Of a stretch of DNA of 8,248 nucleotides, positions 1 through 6,709 are shown piece after piece. Location: contig CAZNTU010000247.1 in assembly GCA_964575975.1 (NCBI GenBank), positions 1-8,248 on the forward strand, given 5' to 3'. The translations under genes and the position numbers were made by a program. The stretch is from G963674505 sp964575975 (GTDB taxonomy: Bacteria; Desulfobacterota; Desulfobacteria; Desulfobacterales; SKZT01). How positions within the stretch are numbered: the stretch's first letter is position 1; each line of letters starts with the position of its first letter. The notes under the pieces were generated by a model. It saw nothing but the letters and a program-made list of their open reading frames with translations, made no database searches and had not been told where the DNA came from.

Positions 1-120
1 TTCCGTGCCGCGTTCGTTGATGTACAGGTGCTTGCGAAGCTCCAGGTCGTATATGCAGACTAAGTTTATGGAGGAATCGACCACCCTGGACGCGAAATCG
101 TCGAGGCCGGGGAGGAGCCT
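1..120 (-). CDS. PAS-domain signalling protein, N-terminal fragment; start codon and frame uncertain
   Basis: An open minus-strand frame runs from a TAA at 121-123 to the left edge. From the in-frame GTG at 82-84 it reads VVDSSINLVCIYDLELRKHL, followed by YINERGTE. This is the opening of a PAS domain: a helix with an SSIN-type motif, a hydrophobic IYDL strand and a YIN turn. Such domains usually head sensor kinases or diguanylate cyclases; the output domain lies outside the window. The frame has no ATG. The GTG lies inside the PAS fold and lacks a well-placed ribosome binding site. A better start is a TTG at 144-146, with AGGGG at 150-154, 16 nt after the preceding kinase gene's stop, but it is in a different frame. 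Adding one base to the G run at 109-112 would join the two into MNQGAIQYKGSSPGLDDFAS leading into the PAS. A sequencing or assembly indel, a real frameshift, or a GTG start all remain possible. The PAS call is fairly secure; the start is not. Confidence 0.6.
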
Positions 121-149
121 TTATATTGAATAGCGCCCTGATTCAATGT

Positions 150-154
150 CCCCT
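150..154 (-). promoter_or_regulatory. Possible ribosome binding site for the left-edge PAS gene
   Basis: The minus strand reads AGGGG three bases before a TTG codon at 144-146. The spacing is short for a Shine-Dalgarno site but usable. Together with its position just after the preceding gene's stop, it supports TTG as the intended start of the left-edge PAS protein, provided the frame break near 109-112 is an error. No ATG occurs on this strand between the kinase stop and the left edge. Confidence 0.35.
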
Positions 155-162
155 GAAGTTTC

Positions 163-2742
163 TTATAAACGGGGTATATGTTCATTTGCCGTCATTGCCC
201 GTTCTTCTTTCGGTGTTTTTTCATCCAGGATTTCACGGATGATTCTGGTCAGTTCGCTCAAGACTACGGGTTTTAGCACCAGCCTTGATATCCCGGCGGC
301 TTTCAGTCTTTCCGGCGTCAGCATTCCGCTGAAACCGGTGCATAGGATCATCGGAAATCCAGGGCGGATCCGGCCTATTTCCTTTGCCAGTTCGAGCCCG
401 CCCATTTGCGGCATGGTCATGTCGGTGATCAGCAGGTCGAACCGGTCTGGATTCGTCCGAAAAGCTTCCAGCGCCTCCAGGCTTGATGTTCTGGCGGTAA
501 CCCGGTATCCGAGAGTCTCCAGGTAATCGAAGCTGACGTTGGCGATGCTGATTTCGTCATCGACAAGGAGAAGGCTTTCCTGTCCGCCGAGAGGCGCGGT
601 TGAAGATCTCGGTCCGTAAAGTGCCGGCCCCGGGGCATCGCTTTGAAACCTGGGGAGAAAAACATGAAAAGTGGTTCCTTTGCCGGGTTCGCTGTAGACG
701 GTGATCATGCCGCCATGGCTTTTCACGATGCCATGGACAACGGCAAGCCCGAGGCCGGTCCCTTCACCGGGAGTCTTTGTCGTAAAATAGGGATCGAAGA
801 TCCGCTCCAGAGTGGGGGCATCCATGCCGTGACCCGTATCCCCCACACTTATCTTGACATAATCTCCAGGATACTCCAGAGGATGGCGCGCGACAAAATC
901 CCCGTCAAGACGGACATCCAGTACGCCAATCTCCAAAATACCGCCTTTTTCGCGCATGGCATGGGCCGCATTCGTGCAAAGATTCATGACAATCTGGCCG
1001 ATCTGGGTCGAGTCCGCCAAAACCCTGCTTTCCGAAGTTGTTTTTTGCCGTATCTCAATGGATGAGGGCAGGGATGCCCGCAACAGTTTCAAGGCTTCTC
1101 CTGCAATAGGAGCGATTTGGACGGGGTGGCGCTGGAGTTCTTGCTGACGACTGAAAGCCAGAATCTGAGCCACCAGTTCCTTTCCACGCATGGTCGTCTT
1201 GTGGATATTCTCCAAGTATCCTCTGGCCTTCTCCCCCATGGCGGCATCCATGAGGAGCATGTCCGTGAAGCCGAAGAGGATGGAAAGGATGTTGTTGAAG
1301 TCATGGGAGATTCCGCCGGCAAGGGTCCCAAGGGCTTCCATTTTCTGCGCCTGCCGTAGCTGTTTCTCAAGCTTGGCCTCGTTGGTCGCATCCCGCTCGA
1401 TGACGACGCAATTAACGATGGCGCCTTCCTCGTTGTATATGGGAGAGATGGAGACTTCTATTTCTACAGTGCGTTCTTTCCCCTTTTTCCCTGCGAGCCG
1501 CCCTTGCCACAGCTTTCCCGTACCCAGGCAGGTCCGGATTCCGTTATGAAAGGATGCATCGTGACAATCGCATTCGCGACAATCCAAAGATTGCCCCAAA
1601 AGTTCGGTCAGATGGGAATTGTTAATATAATCGAAAGCAGGATTGACATAGCGGATTTTTTCATCCTTGTCGATGATCAGAATCCCTTCCGCAGCCTGTT
1701 CAATGGCCGAAACGAGCTGTGCCCGTTCCTCTTCGGCCTGTTTCAGGTCCGTTATGTCAATCCCCATCTCCAGGATCAGTTTGGAACCATCGGCCTCTGT
1801 GTGGCAGTATTGATGCATTTTGTACGTGCGTCCGTCAGGTCGGCTCCACTCGAATTCCAAGGGATGTTCGTTTTTAAAGACGGCTGTGGAACGACATCTT
1901 CTGCAAGGAACTTCGCTGTTATGAAAGATAACATGGCAAGGCCTGCCGTCCGGTTCGCCGAATGTTTCCCGAAAACGCCTGTTGGCATAGACGATGGAAT
2001 GATCCGGCGTGCGCAGATCAATGAATGCGGGAACTTCGTCGAGAAGAGAGAAGAATTTCTGCCGCTCGCTTTCAAGCAGTTCAATGAGCCTGTTATGCTC
2101 CGAAACATCGCGGATAATGCATTGATAGCCAACAACCGTACCGCTTTCGGCATACAGGACTGCCGAGGTTAGGAGGCAGTCCATTGCCGTACCGCCTTTC
2201 TTCAGAAAAACCTGGGGATAATCCTTTACCGCCTTCCGTTTTTCGATGTCTTCCTGAAATCTGGCTCTGTTTCCGGGATATGCATATATTTCAAGCACGT
2301 CCATCCCGATCATCTCTTCTCTGGAATATCCGAAAAGATCCAGTGTGGCCTGATTCACGTCAAGGAACCGGCCTTCTTTTGTGGAAAGAAAGATGGCGTC
2401 TTTGCAGCTTTCGAAGAGGGTTCGGTATTTTTTTTCGCTTTCCATCAGCGCCGAGGCCGACTGCTTGATGGAATGGAAAAGGGGTTTGATGCGGACTATG
2501 CCCAATAACATGAACAACGAAGTGATGAATGCGATCCATTCGGCTGATATTTCAAGGGAATGATAATTGTCGCCCGCTATATGGGTGAAAGTGACCAAAC
2601 GGCGCAATGCCATGAAAAACAGCCCGGCTGAAATCAGCACCCATGCCGATCGCCGCCCGGTGACCGGTATAAGCCTCAGTGCCAGAACGGCCGCCGCAAA
2701 TTGAAGCAATATCGAACCGGCTGCCATGAACAAAGTGAACAT
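163..2742 (-). CDS. Multi-PAS hybrid sensor histidine kinase (membrane module, three PAS, HisKA-HATPase, receiver)
   Basis: Predicted membrane-bound hybrid histidine kinase of 859 residues counted from the ATG at 2740-2742. Hydrophobic segments at about residues 5-25, 33-50 and 68-86 form a small membrane module. PAS 1 is at about 100-215, PAS 2 at 221-335 with a C-x4-H-x5-C-x2-C motif (C269, H274, C280, C283), and PAS 3 at 340-455 with a CxxCxC cluster (C388, C391, C393) plus C405. The kinase core has H480 in GGISHDFNNIL, the N box at NLCTNAAHAM (N591), the DTGHGMD G1 box and GEGTGLGLAVVHGI. A receiver at about 723-838 has the acidic pair D728/D729, phosphoacceptor D774 in DMTMP, and K824. 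ATP-dependent autophosphorylation at H480 and transfer to D774 are expected from the family. The start is uncertain: the frame stays open upstream (EWNLFSTEADY) into the N gap, and only a weak GGAAGCGGA precedes this ATG, so the true start may lie in the gap. The ligand is unknown. Confidence 0.93.
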   Translation of the reverse strand: MFTLFMAAGSILLQFAAAVLALRLIPVTGRRSAWVLISAGLFFMALRRLVTFTHIAGDNYHSLEISAEWIAFITSLFMLLGIVRIKPLFHSIKQSASALMESEKKYRTLFESCKDAIFLSTKEGRFLDVNQATLDLFGYSREEMIGMDVLEIYAYPGNRARFQEDIEKRKAVKDYPQVFLKKGGTAMDCLLTSAVLYAESGTVVGYQCIIRDVSEHNRLIELLESERQKFFSLLDEVPAFIDLRTPDHSIVYANRRFRETFGEPDGRPCHVIFHNSEVPCRRCRSTAVFKNEHPLEFEWSRPDGRTYKMHQYCHTEADGSKLILEMGIDITDLKQAEEERAQLVSAIEQAAEGILIIDKDEKIRYVNPAFDYINNSHLTELLGQSLDCRECDCHDASFHNGIRTCLGTGKLWQGRLAGKKGKERTVEIEVSISPIYNEEGAIVNCVVIERDATNEAKLEKQLRQAQKMEALGTLAGGISHDFNNILSILFGFTDMLLMDAAMGEKARGYLENIHKTTMRGKELVAQILAFSRQQELQRHPVQIAPIAGEALKLLRASLPSSIEIRQKTTSESRVLADSTQIGQIVMNLCTNAAHAMREKGGILEIGVLDVRLDGDFVARHPLEYPGDYVKISVGDTGHGMDAPTLERIFDPYFTTKTPGEGTGLGLAVVHGIVKSHGGMITVYSEPGKGTTFHVFLPRFQSDAPGPALYGPRSSTAPLGGQESLLLVDDEISIANVSFDYLETLGYRVTARTSSLEALEAFRTNPDRFDLLITDMTMPQMGGLELAKEIGRIRPGFPMILCTGFSGMLTPERLKAAGISRLVLKPVVLSELTRIIREILDEKTPKEERAMTANEHIPRL

Positions 2743-2775
2743 ATAATCCGCTTCCGTTGAAAACAGGTTCCATTC

Positions 2776-2875
2776 NNNNNNNNNNNNNNNNNNNNNNNNN
2801 NNNNNNNNNNNNNNNNNNNNNNNNNNNNNNNNNNNNNNNNNNNNNNNNNNNNNNNNNNNNNNNNNNNNNNNNNNN
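2776..2875. other. Assembly gap of exactly 100 N
   Basis: A run of exactly 100 N is typical of a placeholder for a scaffold join of unknown length. It falls in the start of the regulator's LuxR-type DNA-binding domain. The rest of that domain (roughly 45-50 residues, or 135-150 bases, by family length) and its stop must be hidden here, because none of the three frames after the gap resembles a LuxR C-terminus. The true missing sequence is therefore probably longer than 100 bases. It may also hold the start codon of the following kinase. Reading frames drawn through the N run are not meaningful. Confidence 0.97.
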
Positions 2876-3380
2876 TGCCCTCCGCAAGCAACCCGAGAAT
2901 TTCATATTCGCGGGAACTTAAACGTTCCAAGGGACTTTTCCCGGAAGAAATTTCCTGCAACTGGATATACTCCTGAACCATGGTTTCGGTGATCGAATGG
3001 CTGAAGTAGTGCAAACCCGAATAAACCGCATGTACGGCTTTCACCACTTCTTCGCCTGCCGACTCTTTCAGAAGATAGCCTTTGGCTCCCGAGCGAAGAG
3101 CCCGAAAAATATGCTCCGAAGTCGAGTGTACGGAAAGGATGACAACCTCGGTTTTAGGGCAGCTCCGGCGGATGCGCTGTGTCGCCTTGATGCCGTCGAG
3201 CTTTGGCATGGCAATATCCATGACCACTACGTCCGGCAACAGACGGACGACGTGCCGGATTGCCTGAAGCCCGTCGGCCGCATGGCCGACAATCTTGATA
3301 TTTCCTCCTGCCTCCAACAGCATCCGGAGACCGTCCCGGACAACCGCATGATCGTCCGCCAAAAATACGTTTATGCTCAT
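2876..3380 (-). CDS. NarL/FixJ-family response regulator, C-terminus lost in gap
   Basis: Cytoplasmic DNA-binding response regulator; 168 residues are visible. The receiver spans about residues 3-120, with acidic pair D9/D10, phosphoacceptor D55 in VVVMDIAMPKLDG, switch S83 in VVILSVH and conserved K105 in GYLLKE. After a linker, LSSREYEILGLLAEG (154-168) is the first helix of a LuxR/GerE helix-turn-helix. The recognition helix is lost in the N run, so DNA-binding specificity cannot be judged. The ATG at 3378-3380 overlaps the TGA of the NarX-type kinase (ATGA), and AGGTGG at 3385-3390 lies four bases upstream, so the pair should be translationally coupled. The upstream kinase is the likely phosphodonor: HisKA_3 kinases and NarL-type regulators are the usual pairing. 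Its targets are unknown. Reading past the gap in this frame gives a basic, Cys-containing tail that does not fit the family and is discarded. Confidence 0.92.
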
Positions 3381-6300
3381 GACGCCACCTGCCTTAGTTC
3401 AACGACAATCTTTGTCCCTTTTCCCGGAGCCGATTCCACCCGGAATTCTCCACCCACGGCTTCGGCCCTCTCCCTCATGGTAATCAAACCGAATTTTCCA
3501 CCATCCGTCAACGAGTGCTGACTGTCCGCGTCAAAACCCACTCCGTCATCGACAATACATAGGATCAGTCTGTTTTCGGTGGCTTCGAGATCGACCGTTA
3601 CTTCGCGTGCTTTTGAATGCCTGATCGAATTGGTGAGGGCCTCTTGGGCGATACGGAAAAGGGCTATTTCATGTTCCCGATTCGGGAGATCGCCGGTTTC
3701 CGTCGATTTCATGGACACTTTTAAGCCGGTCCTTCTGAAGAGTTGATCGCAGTGATGCTTGAGGGCGACCGAGAGTCCGTATTCGGCGAGTCCCGGCGGA
3801 TGGAGTTCAGCCATGATATTCCGGATGCATCCCATGGTATTGCCCACAAGTCCCGAACAGTCGGCAAGCCTGGAACGGACCTTTTCCAGGCATTCGGGAA
3901 GCAGCAGGCTTCGTATGATACCAAGATTTATACTGATTCCCGTAAGATTTTGCCCCACTCGATCATGGAGTTCCTGGGCGATCTTTTTTCGTTCGGCCTC
4001 CTGCACCTTCTGGAGCTTTGCGGTAAGTGCCCTGAGTTCTCCCTGTTGGCTTTTAATGCATTCGAAAAGTTCGGCGCTTTTAATGGCAATTGCCCCCTGA
4101 TCCGCTACCCTTCCGAGAGCCCTTTGCATCCTCTCCCGATTGTGTCTTTCGTCATTCCAGCCTGCCAGGATGATCCCCACTGTTTCGCCTTTGACCTGCA
4201 TCGGAAGGCAAATATAGCCTGATCTTCCGGTAATCTTTTGAATCGCGCGCGCTTTGGCCGAGGGAATCCATTGAGAAATGAAAGACGCCAGAGAATCGCT
4301 GGTTACGGTTTCACCCTTGAAGACCCGGTCCAAGATGGGATTTTGTCCGTTTTCGTATTTCAGCTTTTTTTTCCATAGGTTTTTTCGGAGATTTCCAAGC
4401 AAGTATTTATTCATGAGAATCTCCAGATCGGCAGGAAAGAGGGCAAAGCCAGTGAGTATCCGTTTTTTTTCCAGATAGCGGCTCGCCAGAACCATGTCGT
4501 ATCCTATGTTCATGACGACTCCCTCTACAATGGCATTCATAGCCGATGACAGTTCTTCCTTTTGCAGGAGTTTCCGGGTGATGCATTGAAGATTGTTCAG
4601 CTCCGCCACAGACTGTTCAAGATCTTCTTCTATTTGTTTCCCCTTTGTAATATCAAGCATAATCCCATGCAGGAAGATAGGTTTGCCGGATAGATCGTTT
4701 ACGGCTCTGGCTTCGTCTCGAAACCATTTTACCGTACCGTCGCGGTCGATTATCCGGTATTCGGAGGAAAAAGGCTCGCCATCCAGACGGAGTTTCTTCA
4801 GTTGGCACAGAACACGCTCCCGATCGTCCGGGTGAAGCGTCTTCGATCTGAATTTGCAGTCGATATTCGATTTCTCGGTAAAGCCGAGCATGGATTCTAT
4901 TTGCGGACTTACATATGTTGTAGTACACTGATCTCCTACCGCTACGATGTACGTGATTGCCGGGATCTGTTCGACAAGCGTACGATATTTCGCCTCCGAT
5001 TCGCGCAATCGGCTTTCGATTTTTTTTCGTTCTTCGATTTCGCGAGAGAGTTGTTCGATTGCCGTTGCAAGTTCGGATGTCCGTTCATTTACCAGGTCTT
5101 CAAGATGTTTCTGGTATCTGTTCAGTTCTTCCTGAGCTGTTTTCCGTTCGGTGATATCCTGCAAGACGCAGGCGGCCCGGTTGGCCCCCGAGGGCTCTTT
5201 GATGGGAAGAAAACTTACGGACAATTGCCTTTCGCCGATTATGGGATTTTGGTATTTCATCTCGTATTTGACGATACGACCTTGAAAGCACTTATCCAGT
5301 TCCCCTTTGATCGCTCTTTCAAACACCTCTTTCCCCAATACCTCCGAAACCAGACATCCCACCACTTGGCTTTTTTCGGCCCTTCGATAGTTTAAAAACG
5401 CGGAATTGGCGATGAGATAGCGGTAATCGCGATCGACAACCGCGATCATTTCTTCCAACCCTTCCACTACTTTTTCATACTCTTTCAGTCTTTTTTCAGC
5501 TTTTTCACGCTCAATATGCTTCTTCTGGATCAGCGATGCCATATTATCAAACGACCCGGCCAATCGCCCCAGTTCGTCGGAGGTATGATCCAGGCCCGTC
5601 CGTACGCCGAAATCGCCTGTGCCAAGGCGCTGTGTGGCGACGACCAGTCGATTGACGGGTTTTACGAAAGCAAAATGTATGAAAAACCACGCCGACAACA
5701 TCCCAATAAGGCATAACAGGCCCATGACAGAAAGGCTGAAAAACATTACCATGTTTGCTTTTTGAAGGATGGGATCTTTATGGAAGCCTACGGAGATGTA
5801 CAGGTAGGGTGGAGCATTGTCTCCGAGACGCAGTCGCTTGAATGCATAAATACGGTTGACACCATCTTGCCCCGTCCTTTCAATGATCCCTTGATCTAAC
5901 TTGTCCATCATCTGTTTCAAGGCGTAATCCGGAAGAATGTCGCCGGGAGGAAAGGCGTTGCTTGCAGGGTAACGGTGCAAGCGTACGCCCGAATGATCCG
6001 CAATGGTAATTGCGGAGTTCTCGGGCAGGTCCAGTTTTTCCACGAAACGGCCGTACTCGTCCAACTTGAAGTCCGCCATAACAATTACAACAAGTCGCTT
6101 GTCCATGTCCAGAACCGGATAGGCGTAATGGAGGGACCGAACCCTGCTGACACTGTCAACGAGATATCCCCCGGCTGAAAATTCAAGTGTCTTTATAGCA
6201 TCCTTAACGTGCTTTTGATCCGACAAATTGACGCCGCCGGAGCGGAAAGGGACAGAGGCGGCAAACATCTCTCCATCCGGGGTAGTCGCCGCTATGCAGG

Positions 6301-6613
6301 AATAAAACGGGTATTGCTCGTTCAAATCCCGGAAGAGTTTGTTGCACGCCTCTGCATTCAGGCGTCTTACTTCGGGTAACTGGGCCAGGGTGCTGAGCAT
6401 CTGCATAGTTCCACTGACAATTTGCTCTTGTTGGGCCGCCAGGCTTTGGACCAATAGCGATATGCTCTCTTTTGCCACTGATATCTCGTGTCTGCGATGT
6501 ACCGAACTCGATGAAACAATTATCCCGGACGCGGGAAGAAAGATAATCAGCAATAGTAGCAACAACTTCAGACGAGTACTGTATGAAGTCGGAAGTTTCG
6601 GGAATAAAAACAT
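3377..6613 (-). CDS. NarX-type sensor histidine kinase (Cache-like sensor, HAMP, two PAS, GAF, HisKA_3, HATPase)
   Basis: Complete membrane sensor kinase of 1078 residues. A first membrane helix at about 14-34 is followed by a periplasmic region (36-285) that resembles a double-Cache domain (ADFKLDEYGRF, then ITIADHSGVRLHRYP). A second membrane helix lies at about 288-316, then HAMP (317-368, with DELGRLAGSFDNM). PAS 1 is at 378-490, a charged coiled coil at 488-540, PAS 2 at 538-660 (LHPDDRERV, DGTVKWFRDEAR), and a GAF-like domain at about 672-850. The core is HisKA_3: H883 in KIAQELHDRVGQNL. HATPase_c has N995 in IAQEALTNSIRHS, DDGVGFD at 1022-1028, and GLITMRERA. The family autophosphorylates the histidine and passes phosphate to a NarL-type partner, here the 4-nt-overlapping next gene. 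The start is the ATG at 6611-6613, supported by AAGGGAAG upstream and an N-terminus that leads directly into a membrane helix. Three cysteines (C908, C919, C929) lie in the dimerisation region after H883. The ligand cannot be inferred; a small molecule is typical for Cache domains. Confidence 0.94.
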   Translation of the reverse strand: MFLFPKLPTSYSTRLKLLLLLLIIFLPASGIIVSSSSVHRRHEISVAKESISLLVQSLAAQQEQIVSGTMQMLSTLAQLPEVRRLNAEACNKLFRDLNEQYPFYSCIAATTPDGEMFAASVPFRSGGVNLSDQKHVKDAIKTLEFSAGGYLVDSVSRVRSLHYAYPVLDMDKRLVVIVMADFKLDEYGRFVEKLDLPENSAITIADHSGVRLHRYPASNAFPPGDILPDYALKQMMDKLDQGIIERTGQDGVNRIYAFKRLRLGDNAPPYLYISVGFHKDPILQKANMVMFFSLSVMGLLCLIGMLSAWFFIHFAFVKPVNRLVVATQRLGTGDFGVRTGLDHTSDELGRLAGSFDNMASLIQKKHIEREKAEKRLKEYEKVVEGLEEMIAVVDRDYRYLIANSAFLNYRRAEKSQVVGCLVSEVLGKEVFERAIKGELDKCFQGRIVKYEMKYQNPIIGERQLSVSFLPIKEPSGANRAACVLQDITERKTAQEELNRYQKHLEDLVNERTSELATAIEQLSREIEERKKIESRLRESEAKYRTLVEQIPAITYIVAVGDQCTTTYVSPQIESMLGFTEKSNIDCKFRSKTLHPDDRERVLCQLKKLRLDGEPFSSEYRIIDRDGTVKWFRDEARAVNDLSGKPIFLHGIMLDITKGKQIEEDLEQSVAELNNLQCITRKLLQKEELSSAMNAIVEGVVMNIGYDMVLASRYLEKKRILTGFALFPADLEILMNKYLLGNLRKNLWKKKLKYENGQNPILDRVFKGETVTSDSLASFISQWIPSAKARAIQKITGRSGYICLPMQVKGETVGIILAGWNDERHNRERMQRALGRVADQGAIAIKSAELFECIKSQQGELRALTAKLQKVQEAERKKIAQELHDRVGQNLTGISINLGIIRSLLLPECLEKVRSRLADCSGLVGNTMGCIRNIMAELHPPGLAEYGLSVALKHHCDQLFRRTGLKVSMKSTETGDLPNREHEIALFRIAQEALTNSIRHSKAREVTVDLEATENRLILCIVDDGVGFDADSQHSLTDGGKFGLITMRERAEAVGGEFRVESAPGKGTKIVVELRQVAS
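3385..3390 (-). promoter_or_regulatory. Ribosome binding site of the response regulator
   Basis: AGGTGG on the minus strand matches the Shine-Dalgarno consensus at five of six positions and sits four bases before the ATG at 3378-3380, inside the last codons of the upstream kinase. It fixes the regulator's start and supports coupled translation through the ATGA overlap. Confidence 0.7.
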
Positions 6614-6709
6614 AACGTTCTTCCCTTCTGTCGAAATGATGTTTTTTCCGGTCGAGTCTCTTTTTCATCCAGCGCCAGCCCCACGATTTCTTTCCCCCCT
6701 TCCTCTTCT
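6614..6709 (-). other. 96-nt intergenic spacer between hybrid kinase and NarX-type kinase
   Basis: After the hybrid kinase stop (6710-6712), the minus strand starts with a purine-rich tract (AGAAGAGGAAGGGGGGAAAG) and ends in the ribosome binding site of the next gene. By eye I found no good sigma-70 -35/-10 pair, no sigma-54 GG/GC pair and no hairpin followed by a T run. The space could hold a weak or non-consensus promoter, but continued transcription from the upstream gene is the simpler reading. Confidence 0.5.
6620..6627 (-). promoter_or_regulatory. Ribosome binding site of the NarX-type kinase
   Basis: The minus strand reads AAGGGAAG six bases before the ATG at 6611-6613 (GGG nine bases away). 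This is a usable purine-rich Shine-Dalgarno site, and it supports the chosen start, which places the first membrane helix at residue 14. Confidence 0.6.

Noticed and set aside
69..146. Programmed -1 frameshift as an explanation of the left-edge frame break
   Set aside because: The site (TCCTCCCCGG on the minus strand) does not fit an X-XXY-YYZ slippery heptamer, and I saw no convincing downstream stem-loop. An indel is simpler.
1504..2172. Plus-strand open frame of 222 codons
   Set aside because: It lies wholly antisense to the PAS 2/PAS 3 region of the hybrid kinase. Its translation shows no recognisable domain, while the minus strand has clear motifs.
2676..2875. Extension of the response-regulator frame through the N run to a stop at 2676
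   Set aside because: The residues after the gap do not resemble a LuxR C-terminus, and the coding signal there belongs to the kinase frame. The continuation is an artefact of reading through N.
6568..6684. Small minus-strand ORF of 38 codons from a GTG preceded by a purine tract in the spacer
   Set aside because: It has a possible ribosome binding site, but it overlaps the start of the NarX-type kinase out of frame and has no recognisable feature. More likely chance.
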